From Sphingobium terrigena (GTDB lineage Bacteria; Pseudomonadota; Alphaproteobacteria; Sphingomonadales; Sphingomonadaceae), in assembly GCF_003591655.1 (NCBI RefSeq), contig NZ_QVRA01000008.1:1-64000 (forward strand): a stretch of 64,000 nucleotides of DNA, read 5' to 3'. The translations under genes and the position numbers were made by a program. Below the pieces are notes generated by a model, which saw only the letters and a list, made by a program, of their open reading frames with translations, did not search any database and was not told where the DNA came from. This document shows, one piece after another, positions 45,916-54,682 of the stretch; position 1 is the first letter of the stretch; every line of letters starts with the position of its first letter.

Positions 45916-46260
45916 TCAGCCGTCGTAATCGCCGCCGATATTCTGGTTGCGCGGCGGGGCCGCGGCAGTCAGGCGCAGGGCTTCGGCCGACTGCGCGATC
46001 GAACCGATTTCGTCCGGCGTATCGTCATCGTCAATCTGCACCTTCTGGAGCGAAGCGACGACCGAATCATGCAGTTCGGCGGGCAGCACCGTTTCCTCGG
46101 CAATTTCACGCAGCGCGACGACGGGGTTCTTGTCCCGGTCGCGATCCACGGTCAGCTCTGCGCCGCCCGAAATCTCCCGCGCGCGCTGGGCGGCGAGCAG
46201 GACGAGGTCAAAACGGTTGGTAACCTTGTCGACGCAATCTTCGACGGTAACGCGGGCCAA
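45916..46260 (-). CDS. rpoZ: RNA polymerase omega subunit
   Basis: A 114-residue omega subunit that helps fold and assemble beta-prime. The conserved [20 protein letters not shown] is at the N-terminus, followed by [14 protein letters not shown] start at 46260 is chosen because AGGAGG lies five bases upstream and the family begins exactly there. An extension to ATG at 46278 would translate the ribosome-binding site. The C-terminal acidic tail (DDDDTPDE) is typical of alphaproteobacteria. Confidence 0.95.
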   Translation of the reverse strand: MARVTVEDCVDKVTNRFDLVLLAAQRAREISGGAELTVDRDRDKNPVVALREIAEETVLPAELHDSVVASLQKVQIDDDDTPDEIGSIAQSAEALRLTAAAPPRNQNIGGDYDG

Positions 46261-46379
46261 ACGGGCCTCCTGCAACAAATGGAATGATTAGTGGGCCGGT
46301 TAGCAGCGCCCCTGTCCCAAGTCAATGAAAAGGCCATAAAGCCGTGGCGCACCCGGCCAAAAGGCGGCATGAGGGCGCG

Positions 46380-47570
46380 ATGGCGACCCCCGTGAAAGCC
46401 CAAGCGCCCGACATCGCCGTCATGCTGGACGGCAATCATCTGCGCCTGATCGATGATGGCGCAGCCCTGTTCGACGCGCTGGTGGCGCTGATCACCGGCG
46501 CGCGCACCTCGCTCAAACTCTATTATTATATCTTTGCCGATGATGGCAGCGCCACGAAGATACGCAACGCGCTGGTCGCGGCGCAGGCGCGCGGAGTCGC
46601 CGTCACGCTGATGGTCGATGGCTTCGGAACGTCCCGCACCCCCGACGCTTTCTTTGCGCCACTGGTCGAGGCGGGCGGGCATTTCGGTCGGTTCGGCACG
46701 CGCCGGTCGACCCGCTACCTGATCCGCAACCATCAGAAAATGGCGATCGCGGACGATGCGCGGATGTTGATCGGCGGCTTCAATGTCGAGGACAGCTATT
46801 TCGGCATCCCGCCGCACGACAGTTGGGCCGACCTTGGCCTGTGGATCGAAGGGCCGCAGGTCGAGGCGATGAGCCGCTGGTATGGCCAGCTCTGGCGCTG
46901 GGTCGCGACGCGCAAGCAGCGTTTCCGCACCCTGCGCTCCATGGTGCGCCACTGGCACCCCTCGCTCCATCATGATCCGGCCGATCCGTTCCGCTGGCTG
47001 ATCGGCGGACCGACCCGGCGACTCAGCCCCTGGGCGCAGGTGGTGAAACATGATCTGGAACAGGCGCAGCGGGTCGATATGGTCGCGGCCTATTTCTCCC
47101 CCGGACGCGGGATGCTCAAGCGGATCGCCCGCGCAACAAGGCGCAAGGGTGCGCGGATCATATTGCCCGCCAAGTCCGACAATGGCGCGACGATCGCGGC
47201 GGCTCGGCTGCTCTATGGGCCACTGCTCAAGCGCGGGGTGGAGATTGCCGAATATCAGCCCCGCAAGCTGCACATGAAGCTGATCGTCATCGACAATGCC
47301 GTGTTCATCGGATCGGCCAATTTCGACATGCGCAGCCTGTTCGTCAATTTGGAAGTCATGCTGCGGGTCGACGATGCCGGGTTCGCCACATCGGTGCGCA
47401 GCCTGATCGACCGGATGGCGCAGGACAGTCGCGTCGTAACGCTGGAAAGCCACCGCGCCACCCGCACCATATTGACGCTGGCCAAGCAATGGATCAGCTA
47501 TTTGCTGGTCGGCGTGCTCGATTATACCGTGACGCGGCGGCTCAATTTCCGCGATCCCGACGCCGATTGA
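46380..47570 (+). CDS. phospholipase D-like protein (cardiolipin synthase type)
   Basis: A 396-residue protein with two HKD motifs, HQKMAIADD near residue 120 and HMKLIVIDN near 298, the latter followed by GSANFDMRS. Spacing and the CLS-like LKLYYYIFADD near residue 45 suggest a cardiolipin synthase or phosphatidyltransferase. There is no N-terminal membrane helix pair, as in ClsB/ClsC-type enzymes. GAGGG precedes the ATG at 46380. A longer GTG-initiated form from 46344 is possible. Confidence 0.85.
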   Translation: MATPVKAQAPDIAVMLDGNHLRLIDDGAALFDALVALITGARTSLKLYYYIFADDGSATKIRNALVAAQARGVAVTLMVDGFGTSRTPDAFFAPLVEAGGHFGRFGTRRSTRYLIRNHQKMAIADDARMLIGGFNVEDSYFGIPPHDSWADLGLWIEGPQVEAMSRWYGQLWRWVATRKQRFRTLRSMVRHWHPSLHHDPADPFRWLIGGPTRRLSPWAQVVKHDLEQAQRVDMVAAYFSPGRGMLKRIARATRRKGARIILPAKSDNGATIAAARLLYGPLLKRGVEIAEYQPRKLHMKLIVIDNAVFIGSANFDMRSLFVNLEVMLRVDDAGFATSVRSLIDRMAQDSRVVTLESHRATRTILTLAKQWISYLLVGVLDYTVTRRLNFRDPDAD

Positions 47571-47601
47571 CAGGGGAAGGGTTGCCCCCTCCCCCGCATC
47601 A

Positions 47602-47970
47602 TCACCGTCCCGTATCACCCAGCACGCGGACCTGTCCGACGGGATAGCCCTTCTCGGCCATTTCCTTGGCATAATCGCCGCGCGCATCGGCCAATTCGGC
47701 GCGATATTCTTCCCAGGCGTCGCGATTATCCTCCGCATCGGACGCACCGCGCAGATCCTTGGTCAGTTCCTTGCGCGCTTCGGCAAGGTCGGTCTGATAG
47801 TTGAACCAATAATCATTCTCGATCCCGGCAATTGGGGCCTGATAGGTCAGCTGGTTTTCAACCTGCGCCAGTTGCTCCTCATAGCTGACCGGGCCTTCGC
47901 CCTGCGCGAGCGCGGCGGTGGAAGTCAGGGTGAGCAGGGCGGCAGCGGCCAGAAAAGACGAACGCGTCAT
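47602..47970 (-). CDS. small secreted protein, unknown function
   Basis: A 122-residue exported protein. A signal peptide (about 1-22, STAALAQ) is followed by an acidic, helical body (SYEEQLAQVENQL and DAWEEYRAELADARGDYAKEM) and a short tail. GAGGAG precedes the ATG at 47970. The body looks like a coiled-coil periplasmic protein. Its promoter region carries a CCTGAACG-type motif shared with other envelope genes in the window. Confidence 0.65.
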   Translation of the reverse strand: MTRSSFLAAAALLTLTSTAALAQGEGPVSYEEQLAQVENQLTYQAPIAGIENDYWFNYQTDLAEARKELTKDLRGASDAEDNRDAWEEYRAELADARGDYAKEMAEKGYPVGQVRVLGDTGR

Positions 47971-48092
47971 GGGGTTTCTCCTCATTCCTCGTGAAACACG
48001 AAGGAGACAACGCCGGGACCCCGCCCTTTTTCGCCTGAACGAACTGACAGAATGGATGAAACGCGCCCTTGCAACGACGAACGGAGCCGCGA

Positions 48093-48659
48093 TCAGCGCA
48101 CGATCAGGTAGAAACCGGCAGGCGATGAACCGCCATTTTCGATTACGATATCATAGCGCTCGGTAAAGACCGGCAGCCAGGCGCAGTCCGCCTGCGGCCC
48201 GCCCACAGCCTTCGCGCACAGCGTCGCCCCGTCGGACCCCTGCACGCGGATCGACAGGCCAGCGCCCCCAGCCCCGCCCGCCGGCGCGATGGAAATCTGC
48301 GCCCGTTGTCCGGCCAGAAACAGCTGCCGCATCGTGAAGCTGCCGCCCGCCACCAGCGACCCGCGCCTATAGGCCGGACCCAGCGCCCGCCCGCGAAAGG
48401 CAAGCGTCGACCGGGTCACGCCGCGCGTCTGCGCCTCCTGCGTCCACAGCGCGGCGAGATCATCCTGCCCCTCGGCAGGAGTCGCGCCCAGCGCCTTCAA
48501 AACCTGCGCGGTGTCCATCAGTTGCGCGGCATTGCCCCCGGCCAGCGCCGCGTCCCCCTCCATCAGCGTGCGCAACACCGGATCGGCGGGCAGCATGTCG
48601 GCCGCCGGCGCGGCCGGCGTCGTGGCAAGCAGCAATGCGGGCAGCAACAGCCTAAACAT
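48093..48659 (-). CDS. secreted protein downstream of a kinase, unknown function
   Basis: A 188-residue exported protein (signal peptide to about residue 19). Its C-terminal half (FTMRQLFLAGQRAQISI to YDIVIENGGSSPAGFYLIVR) resembles a small beta-sandwich, with two Cys (LCAKAVGGPQADCAW) that may pair. It overlaps the preceding kinase gene by eight bases, so it is translationally coupled to a two-component system. It may be a sensor accessory or target of the kinase. No known family is recognised. Confidence 0.65.
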   Translation of the reverse strand: MFRLLLPALLLATTPAAPAADMLPADPVLRTLMEGDAALAGGNAAQLMDTAQVLKALGATPAEGQDDLAALWTQEAQTRGVTRSTLAFRGRALGPAYRRGSLVAGGSFTMRQLFLAGQRAQISIAPAGGAGGAGLSIRVQGSDGATLCAKAVGGPQADCAWLPVFTERYDIVIENGGSSPAGFYLIVR

Positions 48660-50019
48660 CCTGATCCTCCAACTGGACGACAAACCGCGCACCCGGCGCG
48701 GCATCCTCCACATGCAGCGACAGTTCATGCCGCTGCGCAATCGCTCTGGCAAGCGCCAGTCCCAGCCCATGCCCGCCACCGGATCCGACATCGAGCCGGA
48801 CATAGCGTTCGAAAATGCGCGCGCGGTCCGCCGCCGGGATGCCGGGGCCGTCATCCTGCACCACGATGCGCGGGCCGGGCGACAGCTCCAGCGCCACCGA
48901 CCCGCCGCTCGGCACATATTTGAACGCATTGTCGAGCAGGTTGGACATCAGCCGCATCATCTGCATCGGGTCCGCGCGCAGCATGACCCCCGGCGCAATC
49001 CGGGCATGAAAGCCGATGCCCAGTTCCTCGGCGCTTGCGCCATAGAGGTCCGCCAGCGTCTCGGCAATGTCACTGAGATCCACTTCCGCCAGCCCGCGCA
49101 GGTCACCGCGCAGCGCCTGCGTGCCCGCTATGTCGAGCAGCGAATCGAGCAGCCGCACGACCCCGCGAATCTCGCCGCGCGACTGGTCCAGCGTGCGCAG
49201 TAGTGCCGCATCCTGCGTCCCTTCCATCGCCTTCAATATGCGCGTGTCGAGATGCATCAGCGGGGTGCGGATTTCATGCGCGGTCTGGTCCGACACGGCG
49301 CGTTGCGCCTCGATCAGCCGTTCGACCTGATCCAGCATCGCATTGGTATTGCCCGCCAGTTCGGCCAGTTCGTCGCTCGTCCCCGCGCCAGGCGCGCGCG
49401 CCGCGATCCGCCCGGCACGGACCGCAGCGAAGGTCGCGTTGACCGCCTCCACCCGCGCGCGCAGGCGGCGCGCGGCAAAATGGCCCGCCGTCAGGCTGAG
49501 CAGCGCGATCAGCGCCCCCGCCACGGCAAAGGCGACGGCCAACCGCGCCTGCAGCGCCTGCCCCCGCATATTGCTGTGTCCCACCAGCAATTGCGCCGCC
49601 GGGCCAAGCCGGGTCGCCCGCGCGAACATCTTTTGCCCGTCTGGCAGGGTGACAAAGCGCGCTTCGGACACGCGCGAGGATAATGTCGGCCAGCGTTCCA
49701 GATTGCCCGCGATGCGGCGACCCTGCGCGTCGGCCAACAGATACCAGCCCTGCTCGCCATCCTCCCGCTCGACCGCCAGCCGATCGGCGATACGCGCCCG
49801 CAACTCCGCGTCGCCGCCGCTCACATAAATATCCGCTAGGCCAGCCAGATCGGTATCGACCTCCCGCGCCAGCATCGCCCGGCCATCATCGGCGACGATC
49901 TTCTGCACCACCAGAAACAGCGCCAATGTGGACAGCAGGCTGACCAGCAATGCCGACAGCGTCACCCGGCCAAATACCGAGTGGAACAGATTGATCCTTG
50001 GCAACTTGGTTTTAGCCAC
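48652..50019 (-). CDS. sensor histidine kinase (QseC/PhoQ-like)
   Basis: A 455-residue membrane kinase. Helix one is at about residues 19-40 and the periplasmic loop reaches about residue 160. Helix two is at about 161-182 and is followed by HAMP. The phospho-acceptor motif TAHEIRTPLMHLD is near residue 245. The ATPase domain has NLLDNAFKYVPSG, DDGPGIP and GHGLGLALA. The GTG start overlaps the response-regulator stop by eight bases. The periplasmic ligand is unknown. Confidence 0.93.
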   Translation of the reverse strand: MAKTKLPRINLFHSVFGRVTLSALLVSLLSTLALFLVVQKIVADDGRAMLAREVDTDLAGLADIYVSGGDAELRARIADRLAVEREDGEQGWYLLADAQGRRIAGNLERWPTLSSRVSEARFVTLPDGQKMFARATRLGPAAQLLVGHSNMRGQALQARLAVAFAVAGALIALLSLTAGHFAARRLRARVEAVNATFAAVRAGRIAARAPGAGTSDELAELAGNTNAMLDQVERLIEAQRAVSDQTAHEIRTPLMHLDTRILKAMEGTQDAALLRTLDQSRGEIRGVVRLLDSLLDIAGTQALRGDLRGLAEVDLSDIAETLADLYGASAEELGIGFHARIAPGVMLRADPMQMMRLMSNLLDNAFKYVPSGGSVALELSPGPRIVVQDDGPGIPAADRARIFERYVRLDVGSGGGHGLGLALARAIAQRHELSLHVEDAAPGARFVVQLEDQDV

Positions 50020-50725
50020 TGGCTGATCCGGCCCCCGCCGCGATCAGCCGGTATCCCGTACCCCACACGGTTTCCAGCACCGGGCCGTTAAACCCTTCCT
50101 CCAGCTTGCGGCGCAGGCGGCCGACATTGACGTCGACGACATTGGTCTGGGGGTCGAAATTCAGCTTCCACACATGGCGCAGCAGCATTTCGCGCGTCAC
50201 CACCTCGCCCGCATGGTCCATCAGGTAGCGGAACAGTTCAAATTCCTTGGGCGACAGCGCCAGATGCCGCCCCTGGCGATAGGCGGTGCGCGCCTTCACA
50301 TGACATTCCAGATCGCCAAAGAGCAGCACCGGATCATGATTGCGGCGGCTGGCCCGCCGCCACAGCGCGCGGACGCGAGCGACCAGTTCATCCGGCTCGA
50401 ACGGCTTGGCGAGATAGTCATCAACCCCGCTTTCCAGCCCCTCGACCCGATGTTCGCTGCGCCCCAGCGCCGACAGCATCAGCACCGGCGCGCCGACCCC
50501 CGCGCCGCGCAGCCGGGTGACGATGTCGATGCCCGAATAATGCGGCAGCATCCGGTCCAGGATCAGCACGTCGTGGCCGCCGCTGCCTGCGCGCGTCAGC
50601 CCGGTCGCGCCATCCTCCGCCTGTTCCACGGTCATCCCCGCGCCGGTCAGGATCGCAGCGATATTGGCGCGCGCGGCGGCGTCATCCTCCACCAGCAGCA
50701 CGGAAATCTGGTCAGTCTGCCCCAT
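50012..50725 (-). CDS. OmpR-family response regulator
   Basis: A 237-residue regulator. The receiver domain has VLLVEDD, the phospho-acceptor Asp in LILDRMLPHYSG and Lys in LAKPFEP. The winged helix ends VLETVWGTGYRL. The start at 50725 (MGQTDQ) gives better spacing to GGGGGA than the ATG one codon earlier. It forms a three-gene minus-strand operon with the kinase and the secreted protein. Confidence 0.94.
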   Translation of the reverse strand: MGQTDQISVLLVEDDAAARANIAAILTGAGMTVEQAEDGATGLTRAGSGGHDVLILDRMLPHYSGIDIVTRLRGAGVGAPVLMLSALGRSEHRVEGLESGVDDYLAKPFEPDELVARVRALWRRASRRNHDPVLLFGDLECHVKARTAYRQGRHLALSPKEFELFRYLMDHAGEVVTREMLLRHVWKLNFDPQTNVVDVNVGRLRRKLEEGFNGPVLETVWGTGYRLIAAGAGSASG

Positions 50726-50817
50726 CATGTCCCCCGCTACACGAATGGAGGGAAAGCCTGCCAGTGACAATATCTGTTAGGGGTCAGCCTGTTTGGGGAT
50801 AATGACGTCACCTTAGC

Positions 50818-50884
50818 CCGTTCGTTTCGAGCGAAGCCGAGAAACGCCGCACACAGGTTTCTCGACTTCGCTCGAAACGAACGG
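50818..50884. repeat. 28-bp inverted repeat, relative of 1257-1327
   Basis: Arms at 50818-50845 and 50857-50884 pair with one mismatch and begin CCGTTCGTTTCGAGCG, as in the copy at 1257. They lie between the TauE/SafE gene and the response-regulator operon, about 90 bases before the regulator start. Confidence 0.8.
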
Positions 50885-50921
50885 AGGTAGGGGTTTCAAC
50901 CTGATGTCAGACGCCCGGCGA

Positions 50922-51752
50922 TCAGCCGTGCAGCGCGCCCCGGAACATGATGACCGAAATCACGACCAGATAGATGCCAAAAATCTTCTTGAGCGGTGAG
51001 GCTGGCAGGCTGTGCGCGGCGGCCACGCCCAGCGGCGCGGTCAGCATCGACATGGACGCGATCGCCAGCGTCGCTGGAATATTGACATAGCCCAGCGATC
51101 CCCAGGGCAGTCCGCCTTCCTTCAGGCCGATCAGGGCAAAGCCGATGGTGGTCGGAATGGCGATCAGCGTGCCGATGCCCGACGCGGTGGCGATGGCGCG
51201 GTGGATGGTCCGGCCGCACAGGGTCATCACCATGATCGCGATGACGCCGCCGCCAATGCCCAGCAGGGAGGAAAAGGTGCCAAGCCCGCCCGCAATCCCC
51301 ATGCGCAATATGCCCGACGGCATGGTGTCGCTGACCACCTTGCCGCTGACGCTGGGCAACAGGAAGTTGAGCGACATCAGCCCGACGCCCGTGGCGAAGA
51401 TCATCTTGAGTGTATTGCCGTTGACATGGCCCGCCAGCAGCACGCCCGCGCCGCAACCCAGCACGATCCACGGTGCCCAGGCACGCAGCACTTCAAATTC
51501 CACCGCGCCGCGCCGGGCATGGGCCAGCAGCGACCGGATCGAGGTGACGATGATGGTCGCAGCCGACGTGCCGATCGCGACATGGGCAATCGCCTCATGC
51601 GTGCCACCCAGCAGCGGCAGCACCACCAGCAAAGCCGGCACGACGACGAAACCGCCGCCAATGCCGAAAATCCCGGCGGCAAAACCGGCCACAAGGCCAG
51701 CGGCCAGCATCGAAACCAGCGGCACCAGCCAGGTCATGACATCGCCCTGCAT
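50922..51752 (-). CDS. TauE/SafE family anion exporter
   Basis: A 276-residue membrane protein with about eight helices and the two family glycine-rich repeats, GIFGIGGGFVVVPAL (about 23-37) and SSLLGIGGGVIAIMV (about 162-176). Members export sulfite, sulfoacetate or similar organosulfonates. No sulfur genes are adjacent, so the substrate is open. The ATG at 51752 follows GGGAG, and the longer frame shows no conserved extension. Confidence 0.88.
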   Translation of the reverse strand: MQGDVMTWLVPLVSMLAAGLVAGFAAGIFGIGGGFVVVPALLVVLPLLGGTHEAIAHVAIGTSAATIIVTSIRSLLAHARRGAVEFEVLRAWAPWIVLGCGAGVLLAGHVNGNTLKMIFATGVGLMSLNFLLPSVSGKVVSDTMPSGILRMGIAGGLGTFSSLLGIGGGVIAIMVMTLCGRTIHRAIATASGIGTLIAIPTTIGFALIGLKEGGLPWGSLGYVNIPATLAIASMSMLTAPLGVAAAHSLPASPLKKIFGIYLVVISVIMFRGALHG

Positions 51753-51982
51753 CACCGCGCTCCCTGTTCCCGTGCCTGACCCATGGCCAAGCTGTTGCGA
51801 ACGCCCTTGCAGGTCAAGGGGGCGAATGACGGGGAATCGATCATCACGGGAAACCATGCCTCTCTTCGGCGAAACCGGACAAGGGACGTGGATCAGCGGT
51901 CCCTTGTCTGGCTAGACGAACAGGCGCGGCTAACCCGCAACAGGAACAGGCAAAAGTTGGCGGGCGGGCAATGCACCCCTTC

Positions 51983-53098
51983 TCAGGCCACCGCCTCTGC
52001 CGCCTCCACATAGGTCAGCCCCAGCGCCTCGGCGACCGCGCGATAGGTGACTTTGCCGTCCCACACATTCAGCCCCGCCAGCAAATGCCGGTCGGTCCGC
52101 AACGCATCCTTCCACCCCAGATCGGCGATCCGCAGCGCGTGGGGCAGCGTCACATTGTTGAGCGCATAGGTGCTGGTGCGCGCCACCGCGCCCGGCATAT
52201 TGGCGACGCAATAATGAACGATGCCATCGACGATATAGGTGGGGTCGGCATGGGTGGTGGCATGGCTGGTCTCGAAACAGCCGCCCTGGTCGATCGCGAC
52301 ATCGACCAGCACCGCGCCTTTCTTCATGCTTTTCAGCATGGCCGCGCTGACCAGCTTGGGTGCCGCCGCGCCGGGGATCAGCACCGCGCCGATCACCAGA
52401 TCGGCGTCCGCGACACATTCGGCGAGGTTCGCGCGGTTGGAAAAGCGTGTCTTGGCCCGCGCCTCGAAATACATGCCCAGCCGTTCCAGCACTTCCGGGC
52501 TGCGATCCAGGATCGTCACGTCCGCGCCCAGCCCCGCCGCCATCTGCGCCGCGTTGAAGCCGACCACGCCGCCGCCGATCACCGCGACCTTGGCAGGTAG
52601 CACCCCCGGCACGCCGCCCAGCAGCACGCCACGCCCGCCATGCGCCTTTTCCAGCGCCGTCGCCCCCGCCTGTATCGCCATGCGGCCCGCGACCTGGCTC
52701 ATGGGTTTGAGCAAGGGCAGCCCGCCATGATCGTCGGTCACCGTTTCATAGGCGATGCAGATGGCGCGGCTGGCGATCAGGTCGCGGGTCTGGTCGGGAT
52801 CGGGGGCCAGATGCAGATAGGTGTAGAGGATCTGCCCGGCGCGCAGCATGGCCCGCTCATCGGCCTGCGGTTCCTTGACCTTGACGATCATGTCGGCGCT
52901 GGCGAACACCGCCTCCGCCGTCGCGACGATCCGCGCGCCCGCTTTCTCATACAGCGCGTCATGCGCGCCAATCCCCTCGCCTGCACCCGTCTCCACCAGC
53001 ACGGCATGGCCATGCGCAGTCAGTTCATGGACGCTTTCGGGGGTCAGGCCGACGCGATATTCGTGATTCTTGATTTCCCTGACGGTGCCGACGATCAT
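51983..53098 (-). CDS. ald: alanine dehydrogenase
   Basis: A 371-residue NAD-dependent enzyme interconverting alanine and pyruvate plus ammonia. Landmarks are [17 protein letters not shown] at the N-terminus, the pyruvate-binding Lys in VKVKEPQ, the dinucleotide loop [13 protein letters not shown] and the C-terminal [17 protein letters not shown]. The length matches the family exactly. It appears monocistronic, with about 230 bases of non-coding sequence upstream of its 3-prime neighbour. Confidence 0.97.
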   Translation of the reverse strand: MIVGTVREIKNHEYRVGLTPESVHELTAHGHAVLVETGAGEGIGAHDALYEKAGARIVATAEAVFASADMIVKVKEPQADERAMLRAGQILYTYLHLAPDPDQTRDLIASRAICIAYETVTDDHGGLPLLKPMSQVAGRMAIQAGATALEKAHGGRGVLLGGVPGVLPAKVAVIGGGVVGFNAAQMAAGLGADVTILDRSPEVLERLGMYFEARAKTRFSNRANLAECVADADLVIGAVLIPGAAAPKLVSAAMLKSMKKGAVLVDVAIDQGGCFETSHATTHADPTYIVDGIVHYCVANMPGAVARTSTYALNNVTLPHALRIADLGWKDALRTDRHLLAGLNVWDGKVTYRAVAEALGLTYVEAAEAVA

Positions 53099-53156
53099 CC
53101 GCTCTCTCCCGCTATCCTGTTGCGGCTATAGCGCGGATGACGCGACGAATGTTCCG

Positions 53157-54047
53157 TTAAGGCGCGGCCCGCACCGGCACCGGCGCATTGCACAGATCGA
53201 CCCCGCCAGCGGGACGATCATAAAAATCATCCTTCCGGTTGGCGCGCAGGTGCAGATAGGCGGCAAAGCTCGGCGAGGCGACATCCATCGCCTGAAAACG
53301 CGGCCTTTCGACGTCGGGCAAATCGCTCGCCAGCCGCACCGACAGGATCGGCACTTTCTTCTCGTCCGCCGTGTAGAAACCCAGCTCGCCCGACCCGCGC
53401 GGCAGGCTGGACAGATGCGCCATCCCCTCGATCACCCGGCCGACCACGGCGATATTGCGATCGAGCTGGCGCGGCGCCTGCCCGTTCACCGCATACAGCT
53501 CCGCCCCCGTCCCCGCGTCGGGCGAAACATTGCGGCCTACGCCCACAAAGCCATAGCAATGCGGCAACCAAGCCCCGTCGCCGTCCATCGCCATAGGCCA
53601 GCCATCGACATAGCCGCTCTGGGGCGCATAGGCGTCGACCGAGGGCGAGGGCGTGATCGCCAGCCGCACATTGGCGATCGATCGGACATAATCGACAGAA
53701 CTGGTCGGCGACAGGCCGGGCGGCAGCGGCTTCTTTTCCGTCACATCGCCCCATTGCACGACATAATTATCCTGCACCCGGTTGATGCTGGTCCCGTCCC
53801 ACCAATGCGCCCTGGCCAGCGCCCTGATATTGGCGACATGGCGCGGCGCAAAGGCCGGTGCGACCTGAATCACCACCCGCTTGCCCCCCTCGATCGTCAT
53901 GACCAGCAGATCCTCCGCCGCGATCGCGCGCCAGGCGCTGGCCGGCGCTGCGGCCACGACAGCAGCGGGCGTTGCAGGCGGATCAGCGGCGATGGCAGCA
54001 GAAGCGGGGACAAAAGCGAGCAGCGCGGGCGCGAAAAAACGGATCAT
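53157..54047 (-). CDS. periplasmic cyclophilin-type peptidyl-prolyl isomerase
   Basis: A 296-residue exported protein (signal peptide to about residue 20, AAIAAD). Its cyclophilin-like domain carries WWDGTSINRVQDNYVVQWGD and GRVIEGMAHLSSLPRG. The family isomerises prolyl bonds during envelope-protein folding. A longer insertion in the middle (about 150-190) differs from minimal cyclophilins, so catalytic competence is not certain. The start at 54047 gives the signal peptide, and longer frames are Arg-rich and unlikely. Confidence 0.85.
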   Translation of the reverse strand: MIRFFAPALLAFVPASAAIAADPPATPAAVVAAAPASAWRAIAAEDLLVMTIEGGKRVVIQVAPAFAPRHVANIRALARAHWWDGTSINRVQDNYVVQWGDVTEKKPLPPGLSPTSSVDYVRSIANVRLAITPSPSVDAYAPQSGYVDGWPMAMDGDGAWLPHCYGFVGVGRNVSPDAGTGAELYAVNGQAPRQLDRNIAVVGRVIEGMAHLSSLPRGSGELGFYTADEKKVPILSVRLASDLPDVERPRFQAMDVASPSFAAYLHLRANRKDDFYDRPAGGVDLCNAPVPVRAAP

Positions 54048-54139
54048 GCGCCGATCAGAGCGCCACCGCACAGGAAAGTAAAGCATCCCCTTGCCTAGCC
54101 GCCTTCGCCGCGATAGGGAGCGCGACTTCCAGTGCAATG

Positions 54140-54231
54140 CGGAGCGGTGGCCGAGTGGTCGAAGGCGCTCGCCTGGAAAGTGAGTATACGCCAAAAGCGT
54201 ATCCAGGGTTCGAATCCCTGCCGCTCCGCCA
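54140..54231 (+). tRNA. tRNA-Ser(GGA)
   Basis: A 92-base class II tRNA. The acceptor stem is GGAGCGG/CCGCTCC, and the anticodon arm CTCGC-CTGGAAA-GTGAG gives anticodon GGA. The long variable arm is TATACGCCAAAAGCGTA, the T-arm is CAGGGTTCGAATCCCTG, and CCA is encoded. It decodes TCC/TCT serine codons. Confidence 0.96.
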
Positions 54232-54408
54232 CCTGGTCATTCCATGACAGAGACTTTCTGACATCGACGCGCAGACGCTGGATATGCGGGCGACCATGCT
54301 TCCTATGGCGTCTGTCTGAAAGTTCATCTTCCCGTCACGCTGGCGACAGAGGGTCGGCGTCATAAGGAACAGGCAGTCCAGGACGGACCGCTTGATAGGA
54401 GTTGAACC

Positions 54409-54591
54409 ATGAAAACCCGCCTGATCCTCACCAGCCTGGCTTCGCTGGCCGTTCTCGCGACCCCGCTCGCTGCCTCGGCCGCCACTGCCGCGGCCAAGCC
54501 GACGCATCATGTCGCAAAGCACAAGGCCGCCAAGAAGGTCTCCAAGAGCACCGCCACCACCACAGCCGCACCGAAGCCAGCCTCCAACTAA
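54409..54591 (+). CDS. small basic secreted protein
   Basis: A 60-residue protein with a signal peptide (to about residue 24, AASAAT), then a short Lys/Ala/His-rich basic mature part (HHVAKHKAAKKVSKS) with a Thr/Ala tail. In composition it resembles acid-shock (Asr-type) periplasmic proteins, though identity is not shown. GTTCATCTTC about 87 bases upstream recurs before another envelope gene. It lies next to the two-component/MprF locus and might be a target of it (inference). Confidence 0.6.
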   Translation: MKTRLILTSLASLAVLATPLAASAATAAAKPTHHVAKHKAAKKVSKSTATTTAAPKPASN

Positions 54592-54682
54592 GCCCTGCCG
54601 ACAGGGAGTCGGCATCGGGTGTCCCCCTGTTGACCCGACCCCGGCTCCCGTCGCTCGGATATGGCCTTACTGCTATCCGCCT

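Noticed and set aside
54232..54408. Integration site or genomic island at the 3-prime end of tRNA-Ser
   Set aside because: No integrase and no repeated tRNA tail were found downstream. The genes that follow are ordinary high-GC chromosomal genes.
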